From: CAZYVU01 sp964651435
GTDB lineage: Bacteria; Desulfobacterota; Syntrophorhabdia; Syntrophorhabdales; CAYQXL01
NCBI GenBank assembly: GCA_964651435.1
Contig: CAZYVU010000009.1
Span: 21,992 to 85,991, forward strand
Direction of reading: 5' to 3'
DNA: 64,000 nt
Shown here: positions 31,774 to 40,674 of the stretch, piece after piece
Layout: each line of letters starts with the position of its first letter
How positions within the stretch are numbered: position 1 is the stretch's first letter
Position numbers and translations under genes: made by a program
Notes under the pieces: model-generated
Seen by the model: the letters and a program-made list of their open reading frames with translations, nothing else
What the model was told of the DNA's origin: nothing
The model's database searches: none

Positions 31774-33286
31774 GGCGGGCCCCAAGACCAATCCGGCCGC
31801 CGACATCATCAGAAAAGGGTCTGTTATTACCCTCATTACCCTCGTCAGCCGGCCCCTCGGATACGTGCGGGAGGCAATCCAGGCCTACCTCTTCGGCGCC
31901 ACCATGCTGGTCGACGCCTTCGTCGTCGCCTTCAACTTCCCTGAGCTGGTTCAGACACTCTTCTTCTCCGGGGCCACCAGCGCCTTTCTTGTTCCGGTTT
32001 GTACAAAATATCTCGACAAGCCCGATGAATACTCGGCCATCTACTCGACCTTCATGAACCTTTCGGCCGTGGCAACAGCACTGCTCTCCCTTGTTTTTCT
32101 TTTCTTAAGCGGACCCATAGTGGACCTCATCGCGCCGGGATTTACAGCGGAAACGAAGAGGGCAACGCAGTACCTCTTCCTCATTATGATTCCCGTCATC
32201 CTTCTGCACACTCTTCTTTCCGTCATGAAGGCCTTCCTCAACGCCAAGGAACATTTCGTGGCCCCTGAACTCTCGGGGCTTCTCTGGAACCTGGCATTCA
32301 TCGCGGCGGCCCTTCTTCTAAGCCCCTTCATGGGCATATACAGCCTCGCCCTCGGCGTCACGGCCGGCGCACTCCTTCAGGTGTTGATGCAGATACCCTA
32401 TCTGCGCAACCTCCGCATTCACTACCGGCCATCCATCTCCCTGGCTCATCCCGCCGTACAGGAGGCCAAACGCCTTTTCCTCGGCGCCCTCGTGGCCACA
32501 TCCATAGTGCCCGTCAACAGCTTTGTGGGTCGCATCATCGGCTCCTACCTGCCCCAAGGAGAGGTGGCAGCCCTCGCCTACGCCTTCCGCATCTTCATTC
32601 TACCGGCCAGCCTTTTTGCCGTACCCGTCTATACGGTTATGTTCTCGAAGATCTCACGGTTGTACCATGACGGAGCCATGCGAGGCATTTCGGACCACAT
32701 TGACGGATCTACCGTCCTCCTCTGCATCACCCTTATCCCGGCCACCGTCCTGCTCTGCACCATGGGGGACAGTTTTGTCGCCATCCTCTATCAGAGGGGC
32801 GCCTTTACAGCCCACGACACGGCCATCACGAACAGGGCCCTCTTCGGTTACAGCATCGGCCTTCTGTTCTATGCCCTTTCCCTCTCCTTCGTTCGGGTCT
32901 TTAACGCCCTCCACGATATGCGAACGCCGGCCGTCGTGGGGGTCACGTCAATCACCCTCAACGCCGCCCTGGCCTATTATCTCATGGGACCCCTGGGCAA
33001 CCTCGGCATTGCCCTCGCCACGTCGGTTACATCGTTGTACAACTTCGCCACCCTCTACGTTATTCTCAAAAAGAAGATAGCGTACAAGATGTCGGCAAAG
33101 GATTTCAGGGAGACACTGAAATCGATTCTGGCCGGCATCCTTCTCTGCGCCGCCCTGTTGCTCCTTCGGGCCCTCATGCCGCAGACGCGCTATCTCTCAG
33201 CGGCCCTCTCGGTCGTCGTTACCATAGTGATTTTCGGTCTATTCTTCAAAAACTATTACCTGGCCTTTCTGAGACGCCGGCTCTAA
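31754..33286 (+). CDS. murJ: Lipid II flippase MurJ
   Basis: Polytopic membrane protein (about 13-14 segments) that moves lipid II across the inner membrane. It starts with the conserved ITLVSRPLGYVREAI segment of the MurJ/MviN family and has normal length (510 residues from TTG 31754). That start gives MAKKTSEAG and overlaps the sigma factor gene by 20 bases; an earlier in-frame start would lie deep in that gene. The protein is last in the proC-pcm-rpoS-murJ run. No clear terminator was found in the 205 bases that follow. Confidence 0.94.
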   Translation: MAKKTSEAGPKTNPAADIIRKGSVITLITLVSRPLGYVREAIQAYLFGATMLVDAFVVAFNFPELVQTLFFSGATSAFLVPVCTKYLDKPDEYSAIYSTFMNLSAVATALLSLVFLFLSGPIVDLIAPGFTAETKRATQYLFLIMIPVILLHTLLSVMKAFLNAKEHFVAPELSGLLWNLAFIAAALLLSPFMGIYSLALGVTAGALLQVLMQIPYLRNLRIHYRPSISLAHPAVQEAKRLFLGALVATSIVPVNSFVGRIIGSYLPQGEVAALAYAFRIFILPASLFAVPVYTVMFSKISRLYHDGAMRGISDHIDGSTVLLCITLIPATVLLCTMGDSFVAILYQRGAFTAHDTAITNRALFGYSIGLLFYALSLSFVRVFNALHDMRTPAVVGVTSITLNAALAYYLMGPLGNLGIALATSVTSLYNFATLYVILKKKIAYKMSAKDFRETLKSILAGILLCAALLLLRALMPQTRYLSAALSVVVTIVIFGLFFKNYYLAFLRRRL

Positions 33287-33409
33287 ACTGCCGGTTCCAA
33301 TCGCAGGGCGCTGTGCCGGGCGCTTAATCGCTAAAGCGGGCTGAGCCTTGGGATCCCGCGCCCTTTATGGGACCCCACGAGCGGACTTCGACGAGGGCGA
33401 CAGGGCGCC

Positions 33410-33438
33410 TTGACAGGCCCGGGCCGGTTTGTTATAAC
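33410..33438 (+). promoter_or_regulatory. Predicted strong sigma-70 promoter upstream of the PurN-like gene
   Basis: TTGACA (33410-33415), 17 bases, TATAAC (33433-33438): consensus -35 and five of six at -10. The transcript would begin near 33445, about 47 nt before the ATG at 33492. The upstream part of this gap (33287-33400) holds no gene. Confidence 0.7.
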
Positions 33439-33491
33439 CGACCTATCTTCGACACGTTTCAACCAACATTACAGAGCGCGAGGTGCACGTA

Positions 33492-34358
33492 ATGGCTGCA
33501 AACCTTGTTTTTGACCCATCCTCTTCACCGATGCGTTACGCCTGCGGTGTTTCGGGCTCGGGAAGCAATTATGAGAGAATATACGAAGAGGACACCGGGA
33601 AATTTCACGTCGTATTCAGCAACGCACCCGGTTGCGCCGGCCTGGCGAAGGCTGCCAACCACGGGGCTGCCGTGGTCTACCTCGATTCGGAACGGTATTT
33701 TCGGGAGATGTGGGGCCTTGACAGGATTCCCCGGTACGGCGTGGAGCGGGACAGCTACGACAGGGCCATCATGACCCTTGTGGAGCAGGCGATCTCAGGC
33801 CGGCCTGATCTCATCTGCCTGGCCGGCTACGATCTGTGGATTGGAAACTGGATGGTTGACAGGTATTTTCCAAGCATTCTCAACGTCCACCCCGGCGATG
33901 CAAAAAGGTACGTCGGCCTCGGCTGGAGGCCGACGGCCAAGGCCATACTTGCCGAAGAGCGGAGCGTAAAATCAACGGTCTTCTTTGTCGACCAAAGCGA
34001 TGACGGTGGACCCGTGCTGATCCAGTCCGCCTCCATAGCCCTTTCACGGTGGGACACCGAACTGAGAGAGATACGGCGGTTTGCGGAAAGACAGGGGGCG
34101 CAAAGCCTCAAGGCCTTCAGGGAGGCGGACGCACGAGAAGGAAAGGGGCTCTACCGGTCCCTGGAGAAAGTCTCCACGGCCATTCAGGAAGCGCTCAAGA
34201 TAGAGGGGGACTGGAAGATCTACCCCTTTGCCGTTCACGGACTGATCGCTAAAGGCCGGGTAGCCCTTGACGGCAGAAGGGTCTTTATCGACGGAGTTGA
34301 AATGCCCGAAGAGGGGTGGCAGGTCGACCAGTACGGTTTTGCCGACAGCATACGATAG
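33492..34358 (+). CDS. PurN-like formyltransferase-fold protein
   Basis: A 288-residue protein whose first ~190 residues resemble phosphoribosylglycinamide formyltransferase: an N-terminal GVSGSGSNYERI loop, LICLAGYDLWIG, the catalytic pair Asn-x-His in LNVHPGDAKRYVGLG, and a downstream Asp in DQSDDGGPVLIQ. About 100 further residues follow that PurN lacks, containing a helical stretch and a small beta-rich end (KGRVALDGRRVFIDGVEMPEE). It may act on another formyl-THF substrate. ATG 33492 is preferred over GTG 33483 because AGG lies nine bases upstream. Confidence 0.7.
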   Translation: MAANLVFDPSSSPMRYACGVSGSGSNYERIYEEDTGKFHVVFSNAPGCAGLAKAANHGAAVVYLDSERYFREMWGLDRIPRYGVERDSYDRAIMTLVEQAISGRPDLICLAGYDLWIGNWMVDRYFPSILNVHPGDAKRYVGLGWRPTAKAILAEERSVKSTVFFVDQSDDGGPVLIQSASIALSRWDTELREIRRFAERQGAQSLKAFREADAREGKGLYRSLEKVSTAIQEALKIEGDWKIYPFAVHGLIAKGRVALDGRRVFIDGVEMPEEGWQVDQYGFADSIR

Positions 34359-34387
34359 CACCCCGCTAAGCAACGCACGGAGTCGCG

Positions 34388-35143
34388 CTACCTGATAGCC
34401 TCGGCCAGGAGGAAGGCTATCATTCTTTTGACGCCCACCTTCAGAGGGCTCCCGTGAAAACCGGCTTCCCAGCGCCCTTTGCGCAGTGAATCCGAGACAA
34501 CAAGGAAGGCAATGGCATTGACGCCAAGATGGGCCGCCACGGCGTAACACGAGGCAACCTCCATCTCTACGGCCACGATCCCGCGGGCTTGATGTGCATC
34601 CACTTTTCCAACCGTTTCCCGGTAGATAGCGTCGGTGGACCAGACCGGGCCCGTCTGAAATTCGTGCCGGCCGATAGCGTCCTTCCAGGCATCAAACCAT
34701 GGGGTAAAAATCATTTCTTCATCCGTATCCACATAGTGGTGCGACAGGCCATCCTCTCTCAAGGCACCCGTCACAGCCAGCACATCGCCTACGTCCAACT
34801 CCCGCCCTATGGTGCCGCAGTACCCCCAGAGAACAAACTCCCTGACGCCGAAGGCGGTAAACTCCTCCATGAGGGCAGCCACATTGGGCCCACCGAAGGG
34901 GCAATTAGCCAGAACGACATTCCCCGGAGCCAACCGGTATATTGTGCGGAAAGGCCGCCATGCGCCTACGACCTCGGCCTCCACCTCCCGGAGAAGGCGC
35001 GCAGCATCGCCCCGGTCAAAAGAGATAATGGCCCTCGGGGGCAGCTCGAGGGCGCGACTGTCCTGCCGGGTGAAGGTCACGACGAGGTCGGCCGGCGTTA
35101 CAATGACGGCAGAGCGATCAAAAAACCGTTTCACGCAAGGCAA
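34388..35143 (-). CDS. Nucleoside phosphorylase family protein
   Basis: A 251-residue protein of the PNP/UDP phosphorylase fold: GNVVLANCPFGGPNVAALMEE for the phosphate region, VLWGYCGTIGRELDVGDV, a purine/pyrimidine-site segment around DTDEEMIFTP, and EMEVASCYAVAAHLGV with the Glu that binds ribose. Exact base specificity is unclear. Start is TTG 35143 or GTG 35134, both inside the end of the HIT gene, so the two are coupled. Confidence 0.85.
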   Translation of the reverse strand: MPCVKRFFDRSAVIVTPADLVVTFTRQDSRALELPPRAIISFDRGDAARLLREVEAEVVGAWRPFRTIYRLAPGNVVLANCPFGGPNVAALMEEFTAFGVREFVLWGYCGTIGRELDVGDVLAVTGALREDGLSHHYVDTDEEMIFTPWFDAWKDAIGRHEFQTGPVWSTDAIYRETVGKVDAHQARGIVAVEMEVASCYAVAAHLGVNAIAFLVVSDSLRKGRWEAGFHGSPLKVGVKRMIAFLLAEAIR

Positions 35144-35606
35144 TTCTCAGTTTATTGTAGCTTGCCTGCAGGTGCTCCGAAATAACCCTCGTCTCACCGG
35201 ATACGGCCATGAAATTGGTGTCACCGAACCACCGAGGCACCACGTGGATGTGAACGTGTTCCTCCAAGCCTGCTCCCGCGGCGCGACCTATGTTTATGCC
35301 CACGTTTACGCCGTCTGCATTGAAGGCCTTTTTGAGCACAACCACCATCTTCTGCACAAGAGCCATCATGCATCCGATCTCGTCTTTGGACAGCGTCTCG
35401 AGGCTTCCCGTATGCCTCACCGGAACAACCATAACGTGCCCGTTCGAATAGGGGAAGCGGTTCATGATCGCGAAGGCAAGCTCGTTCCTCATGAGGACCA
35501 GCGACTCCTCATCCTTCGTGGGGGCGACGCAGAGGAAGCACCCCTCGTCTTTCTTGTGTACGCTTGTAATGTACTCCATACGCCACGGAGCCCAGATTCT
35601 TTCCAT
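35118..35606 (-). CDS. HIT family hydrolase (AP4A-phosphorylase-like)
   Basis: A 162-residue histidine triad protein: the active-site motif is EEHVHIHVVPRW, and CFLC (C23, C26) near the N-terminus is part of the zinc site seen in this bacterial subgroup. Begins with RIWAPWRMEYI, the usual start of the AP4A phosphorylase-like HIT family. Likely hydrolyses dinucleoside polyphosphates or nucleoside phosphoramidates. Two bases after the HNH gene and overlapping the phosphorylase gene. Confidence 0.93.
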   Translation of the reverse strand: MERIWAPWRMEYITSVHKKDEGCFLCVAPTKDEESLVLMRNELAFAIMNRFPYSNGHVMVVPVRHTGSLETLSKDEIGCMMALVQKMVVVLKKAFNADGVNVGINIGRAAGAGLEEHVHIHVVPRWFGDTNFMAVSGETRVISEHLQASYNKLRIALRETVF

Positions 35607-35608
35607 AA

Positions 35609-36121
35609 TCAGTTCCTTGTAAAAATGTAGTCTCTCCAGTGTTCAGGAAGTATCTTCATGCCCACGTGCAGCATGAGGAGCGAAAAGCCGCTGGGGCGCG
35701 ACGGCCTTTTTCCGGGATGCATGTCCGCCTCGTCAGGAAGCTTGTCCCCCTTTCTCACGTTGCACCTGGTGCAGGAAGTGACGATGTTTGTCCACTCCGT
35801 AATACCCCCGCGGGACTTCGGGACGATGTGATCGCAGGTAAGGTGTTTCGGGTCAAATACCTTGCCGCAGTATTGGCAGGTAAAGTTGTCTCTGAGGAAG
35901 ATGTTCCGCCGCGAAAACTTGACGTGATTATAATTGTTTCTGACGAGCACTAAAAGGCGTATAACGGCGGGCTGCTTCATGCTCCTGGAAACGCCCCTGA
36001 TCTCCCTTTCATACTCCCTTAAGACCTCGACCTTACCTACGAAAACAAGGTGCACCGCCTTTTTCCAGGAAACAATGCTTAAGGGTTCGAAGGTCGTGTT
36101 GAGAAGGAGGGTTCGGTCCAT
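35609..36121 (-). CDS. HNH endonuclease family protein
   Basis: A 170-residue protein with an N-terminal domain starting MDRTLLLNTTFEPLSIVSW and a C-terminal HNH nuclease fold: CQYCG, HLTCDHIVPKSRGG, WTNIVTSCTRCNVRKGD, giving four zinc-binding cysteines and the H-N-H residues. This housekeeping-looking HNH family is frequently next to a HIT gene; its substrate is unknown. ATG 36121 fits the usual start; the longer frame would run through the predicted promoter. The -10 ends 11 bases before the ATG. Confidence 0.9.
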   Translation of the reverse strand: MDRTLLLNTTFEPLSIVSWKKAVHLVFVGKVEVLREYEREIRGVSRSMKQPAVIRLLVLVRNNYNHVKFSRRNIFLRDNFTCQYCGKVFDPKHLTCDHIVPKSRGGITEWTNIVTSCTRCNVRKGDKLPDEADMHPGKRPSRPSGFSLLMLHVGMKILPEHWRDYIFTRN

Positions 36122-36132
36122 AAGTCTCGTGA

Positions 36133-36162
36133 AACATACCGTTTCAGGGTTTGCCTTGTCAA
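36133..36162 (-). promoter_or_regulatory. Predicted sigma-70 promoter of the HNH-HIT-phosphorylase operon
   Basis: On the minus strand: TTGACA (36157-36162), 18 bases, TATGTT (36133-36138). The ATG at 36121 follows 11 bases after the -10, so the leader would be about five nt and the mRNA effectively leaderless. Confidence 0.5.
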
Positions 36163-36224
36163 GCATCGCTTGCCCGGCGGTTCTCGTGGCGGCACGGGCC
36201 TCCTTACAAAAACAATTGTCCTCG

Positions 36225-36253
36225 TTGACTGTGCCGGGGCTCTGTGGTACCAT
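36225..36253 (+). promoter_or_regulatory. Predicted sigma-70 promoter of the GH13 gene
   Basis: TTGACT (36225-36230), 17 bases, TACCAT (36248-36253). The ATG at 36262 begins eight bases past the -10, at about the expected transcription start. It is divergent from the HNH promoter in a 140-base gap. The -10 is only a four of six match. Confidence 0.4.
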
Positions 36254-36261
36254 GCCACGAT

Positions 36262-39200
36262 ATGCAAAATCATAGCGGACGGGAGTTTCATATCTCCAGG
36301 ACGAGCCGGGAGAAGTACGGCGTCGATACAGCCCTTTTCAAGCTGAGCGGCAACGTCATCTTTTCCAGCGTACGCGCCGCCAGGCACCTCGTGCAGTCCA
36401 TAAACAAGGAGAGGGGGGCCAAGGCCGGGCCCGAGGAAATCCTCAAGGCCGGCGACATGGTGGCCATGGGCCTCATCGACGAGATCCTCCACTACGTCGT
36501 TGAGCTCTACCGCAACCAAAGGGTCAGGGATGCACTGACAAAAGCGCTGGCCATGCTGGATGAGGAGATAGGCCGGGAAGGAGTAGATAGAACGCTCACG
36601 TTTTTCACCGTCCACTTTCCCCCCCTCTCAGTCTACCGCAACGAGGCATCCGTTCCCCAATACCTTGCGGGAAGGACAGGTGCAAGCCCCAACAGGGAGA
36701 TCGCCATCGAAGAGATCCTGCTGCTGTGGCTCGCCAACATGAACCCGGCTTTTCGGTCCTTTCGAGAGCTCTTCGACGACACCTCCCTGAAGGAGAATAC
36801 GGATTACCTGCGGCTCATTCATAGCCTGCGCCGGTTTTTTGATGTGGAGCCCTCCTTCGGACCAGAGGACCAGAACCTTATTGATATGCTGCGCAGTCCG
36901 GCAATTGCAGTGCCGAATTCGCTGGAAGGGCAGCTTGCCTACATCCGGGACCACTGGGGCCTTCTCGTGCGGGAGCGTTACAGCGCCAGGCTCTTAAGAA
37001 GTCTTGATCTCTTTCAGGAAGAGCGGAAGCTCACCTTTGCCGGGCCCGGCCCATCAGTCGTCTACACCTATGAAATCGTCGAGGGGGAGAGCGAATACGA
37101 GCAGTTCAGCCCCGACCGGGAATGGATGCCCCAGCTCGTCCTCATGGCAAAGAACGTCTATGTCTGGTTTGATCAGCTCTCGCGGGCATACGGACAACCG
37201 GTTACGCGCCTCGACGATATACCGGATGACGAGCTGGACAGGTTGAGGGACTACGGATTCACCGGCCTATGGCTCATAGGCATATGGGAAAGGAGCCCCG
37301 CATCACAGAGGATCAAACAGCTTTGCGGCAACCCCGAGGCCGTGCCGTCGGCCTATTCCGTTTTCGATTATGAAATTGCCACGGACCTTGGCGGAGAAGA
37401 TGCCTACCGGAACCTGAGAGAGCGCCTGACTGCACGGGGGATCAGGCTTGCCAGCGACATGGTGCCCAATCACTTCGGCATTGATAGCCGCTATGTCATC
37501 GACCATCCTTCATGGTTCATCTCCCTGGACCACAACCCCTTTCCCTGGTATTCCTTCCAGGGAACAGACCTATCCGGCAACGGACGGGTAGGTATTTTCC
37601 TCGAAGACCATTATTACGACCGAACAGATGCCGCCGTGGCCTTCAAGCGCGTCGACCGGATGACCGGCCGGGAGCATTTTGTCTACCATGGCAATGACGG
37701 GACAAGCATGCCGTGGAACGACACGGCACAGCTTGACTACCTCAACCCCGATGTGCGGGAAGGCATGATCGAGCTCATCCTCTCCGTAGCCAGGAAGTTC
37801 CCCATCATCAGGTTCGACGCAGCGATGACCCTGACGAAGCGACACTATCAGCGGCTCTGGTACCCGGATCCGGGAAGGGGCGGTGCCATCCCCACCCGCG
37901 CAGAGAACGGCATGACAAAGGAGGAGTTTGACGACCGTATGCCCCAGGAATTCTGGAGACAGGTTGTCGATCGCGTGGCCCAGGAGGCGCCGGACACACT
38001 TCTGCTTGCTGAGGCATTCTGGCTGCTGGAAGGCTATTTTGTCCGCACCCTCGGGATGCACAGGGTTTACAACAGCGCCTTCATGAACATCCTCCGGGAC
38101 GAAGAAAACGCCAAGTACCGCCTGGTTATGAAGAACACCCTGGAGTTCGATCCGGAGGTAATGAGGCGTTTCGTCAACTTCATGAACAACCCCGACGAAA
38201 GGACGGCCGTCGACCAGTTCGGCAAAGGCGACAAGTACTTCGGCATCTGCACTATGATGGTAACCCTTCCGGGGCTCCCCATGTTCGGACACGGTCAGGT
38301 CGAGGGCTTCTCCGAGAAGTACGGCATGGAATACCGCAAGGCCTATTGGCACGAGCAGCCCGACCCCGAGCTGGTGGACCGCCATCGCAGGGAGATCTTT
38401 CCACTCCTCCACAGGCGCCACCTCTTCGCGGGGGTGGCCAATTTTCTTCTCTATGATTTCGTGTCCGAGGACGGCACCGTGAATGAGGACGTCTTCGCCT
38501 ATTCGAACCGGTATGGGCGAGAAAGGACGCTGGTTCTCTATCACAACAGGTTTGCGGCTGCACGCGGCTACGTTAAGACATCCGTTGCCTACTCCATTGC
38601 CACCGGCACAGCCGACGGACGCGAGCTTGTCCGCAAGGATTTGGCCGAAGGCCTGGCGCTGACGGCCCTCGAGGGCTTTTTCACCCTTTTTCACGATCAC
38701 CGCAGGGGACTCTGGTTCGTCCGCGACAACAGAACCCTGGCCGACAAGGGTCTCCATGTGGAGCTTCAGGCCTACGATTACTACACCTTTGTAGAGCTCG
38801 CGGAGGTGAAGGACAACGAGTGGCATCGCTTCCAGCGCCTCAGCGACTATCTTGGGGACGGCGGCACGGTTGATCTCGACGCGGCGACGACGGAAATGCT
38901 ATCCCGCGACTTCTCCGACGGAACCCGAAGCCTCCTGCCGGACATCCTGTCGGCACTGAACGCGGCGTCGCACGGAGCGGGCGCCCGGCAACGCCCGGTC
39001 GTTGACGACTCGGCAACCTGGCCCAGGGAAAAGATGATCGGGCTCGTTCTCGTGGGAAACCACCTTTACGGTCTGCAGGCCGACGCCGACGACATCGCCT
39101 TCCGCGCTTTCAGGCTGATCGGTGCGGCCGCCTTGGTCCTGCGCCAAGCAGCAGACCTCTTCGCGGAAAAGGTCAACGGTGGGGAGGTTTTTGCATCAGC

Positions 39201-39780
39201 GCCAGGCCTTGTCTGCAACGACGACAACAAGGCCGCCTTAGCGGCATGGATCCTCTTGGACTCAATGTCGCATATTCCGGAAGGAGGGATTCTGCCGGGC
39301 TATCCCGAGGGCCGGATAGAGGATGCCTGGGGTCTCGGAAAGGCAATGGAGGAGGCTCTGACAGGATCAGGCTTAGACAGTGGCGCAGCCTGGGAGGTGG
39401 TGACCCTCGCCGGCCTCTTCCGGCGCCTGGGTGAGCTGGCATTTGGGGAGACAGCCCCGAATCCGCTCGACGAGGCCTTGGCCCGGCTATGCACCGATAG
39501 GGCAGTTCAAGCCTTTCTGGGGGTTCACAGCCACGGCGGCGACACATGGTTCAGCAAGGAGCGACTGGAACGCCTGCTTGGGTTTCTTGTTACCCTAAGA
39601 CACACGAAAGGGCCTGATAATGGCGAGGAGGCCGCACCGGCGGACCACGTGCCCGATGACCTGCTCAGCATCGAAGCATTGCGGGCCCGCGCAGAAGAAA
39701 GCGAGTACCGGTGGAAGGTTTTTGCTGCCCATATCGGTGCCGTGACGCCGGACTATAGCTCAAGCCACGAGTCTGAGTAG
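36262..39780 (+). CDS. Very large GH13 (alpha-amylase family) protein
   Basis: A ~1172-residue protein. Residues ~1-320 are an N-terminal helical region without known motifs. The GH13 barrel follows, with conserved regions I (DMVPNHFG), II (IRFDAAMTL, nucleophile Asp near 519), III (LLAEAFW, acid/base Glu) and IV (NNPDERT, with the third Asp but Asn-Pro in place of His). A long C-terminal region (~800-1172) is mostly helical and unassigned. No signal peptide, so it is cytoplasmic, probably a glycogen or trehalose-related enzyme. No ribosome site precedes ATG 36262 (or GTG 36244). It overlaps the acsE end by 28 bases, tail to tail. Confidence 0.88.
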   Translation: MQNHSGREFHISRTSREKYGVDTALFKLSGNVIFSSVRAARHLVQSINKERGAKAGPEEILKAGDMVAMGLIDEILHYVVELYRNQRVRDALTKALAMLDEEIGREGVDRTLTFFTVHFPPLSVYRNEASVPQYLAGRTGASPNREIAIEEILLLWLANMNPAFRSFRELFDDTSLKENTDYLRLIHSLRRFFDVEPSFGPEDQNLIDMLRSPAIAVPNSLEGQLAYIRDHWGLLVRERYSARLLRSLDLFQEERKLTFAGPGPSVVYTYEIVEGESEYEQFSPDREWMPQLVLMAKNVYVWFDQLSRAYGQPVTRLDDIPDDELDRLRDYGFTGLWLIGIWERSPASQRIKQLCGNPEAVPSAYSVFDYEIATDLGGEDAYRNLRERLTARGIRLASDMVPNHFGIDSRYVIDHPSWFISLDHNPFPWYSFQGTDLSGNGRVGIFLEDHYYDRTDAAVAFKRVDRMTGREHFVYHGNDGTSMPWNDTAQLDYLNPDVREGMIELILSVARKFPIIRFDAAMTLTKRHYQRLWYPDPGRGGAIPTRAENGMTKEEFDDRMPQEFWRQVVDRVAQEAPDTLLLAEAFWLLEGYFVRTLGMHRVYNSAFMNILRDEENAKYRLVMKNTLEFDPEVMRRFVNFMNNPDERTAVDQFGKGDKYFGICTMMVTLPGLPMFGHGQVEGFSEKYGMEYRKAYWHEQPDPELVDRHRREIFPLLHRRHLFAGVANFLLYDFVSEDGTVNEDVFAYSNRYGRERTLVLYHNRFAAARGYVKTSVAYSIATGTADGRELVRKDLAEGLALTALEGFFTLFHDHRRGLWFVRDNRTLADKGLHVELQAYDYYTFVELAEVKDNEWHRFQRLSDYLGDGGTVDLDAATTEMLSRDFSDGTRSLLPDILSALNAASHGAGARQRPVVDDSATWPREKMIGLVLVGNHLYGLQADADDIAFRAFRLIGAAALVLRQAADLFAEKVNGGEVFASAPGLVCNDDNKAALAAWILLDSMSHIPEGGILPGYPEGRIEDAWGLGKAMEEALTGSGLDSGAAWEVVTLAGLFRRLGELAFGETAPNPLDEALARLCTDRAVQAFLGVHSHGGDTWFSKERLERLLGFLVTLRHTKGPDNGEEAAPADHVPDDLLSIEALRARAEESEYRWKVFAAHIGAVTPDYSSSHESE

Positions 39781-40631
39781 ACGGTCCGCCCCATAAGCAC
39801 GCCGGCAGTCTTTACATACTCCAGGCCTTCTCTCTCAAGCGTCGAAAGGTCCATCTCTTCGCCGTCCATCACGCTGTGAACCAAAGCCTCAATGTCGGGC
39901 CTGTCGCCCCCGGCAATGGCCTTCAACTCGGCGTCAAAGGCATCGACAATGGCCGAATACATGCCATAGCGTTTCAACATGATGAGGTACGTACGGTTCA
40001 ATATACCCCTCAGCGGACCGGGGCACCCGTTCGAGACGTTAGACAGGCCGCAGGCCGATCTGCACTGCGGTCCAATTTCGCTGAGCATCATAACGAATTC
40101 CGTGCATCCCTGAACCTGCATCTGCTGGGTGTTGACGGGCAGAACGATGGGGTCGATCCACAGGTCTTCGTCAGCAATACCGTAGGATGCGGCGGCGGCC
40201 ATGAGCTCCGCAGCCAGAAGCCCCCGTTCGTTGGCATCGCGCGGAATCCCTTCCGTCCCCAGGGTCAGGGCCACAAAGGGCGCCCCGTAGCGCTTTGCCA
40301 TGGGCATCAGGGCTTCAATCCTTTCCGGCCTCGCCGAAATGGAGTTGATGAGCGGCCTGATGCGCGCGGCCTTGAGCCCTGCCTCGATGGCCTCGATGTT
40401 CGTAGTATCGAGTGACAGAGGGAGGTCGACGGCCTCCTGCACCGTCTGAACCACCCAATCCATAAGCTCCGGGCCGCCCTTACGGGCCGGCCCCAAATTG
40501 ACGTCTATCATATCCATGCCTGCCCCAGCCATACTAAGGGCCAGAGACCGGATCGGCTCAGGGTCGCGCTGACGCAAGGCCTCTCCGATCCGTTTTGACA
40601 TGACGTTCAGGTTTTCGCCGATCAGAATCAT
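39753..40631 (-). CDS. acsE: Methyl-THF:corrinoid/iron-sulfur protein methyltransferase AcsE
   Basis: Moves the methyl group from methyl-tetrahydrofolate to the cobalt of the corrinoid iron-sulfur protein in the Wood-Ljungdahl pathway. The 292 residues form a pterin-binding TIM barrel: IGENLNVMSKRIGEAL, MIDVNLGPARKGGPELMDW, LSLDTTNIEAIEAGL, LINSISA, and CGLSNVSNGCPGPLRGILN near the substrate site. It is the last gene of the acetyl-CoA operon, 43 bases after acsC. Confidence 0.95.
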   Translation of the reverse strand: MILIGENLNVMSKRIGEALRQRDPEPIRSLALSMAGAGMDMIDVNLGPARKGGPELMDWVVQTVQEAVDLPLSLDTTNIEAIEAGLKAARIRPLINSISARPERIEALMPMAKRYGAPFVALTLGTEGIPRDANERGLLAAELMAAAASYGIADEDLWIDPIVLPVNTQQMQVQGCTEFVMMLSEIGPQCRSACGLSNVSNGCPGPLRGILNRTYLIMLKRYGMYSAIVDAFDAELKAIAGGDRPDIEALVHSVMDGEEMDLSTLEREGLEYVKTAGVLMGRTVYSDSWLEL

Positions 40632-40674
40632 TCAAACACCGTCCTTCCTAACCATCAGATCGCATGCCGGGGGA

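Noticed and set aside
33339..33385. GGGATCCC and GGGACCCC near 33350-33377 as a murJ terminator
   Set aside because: Short palindromic pieces without a following T run; folding is not convincing by eye.
37570..38826. 418-codon minus-strand frame inside the GH13 gene
   Set aside because: The plus frame carries all GH13 motifs; the minus frame shows none.
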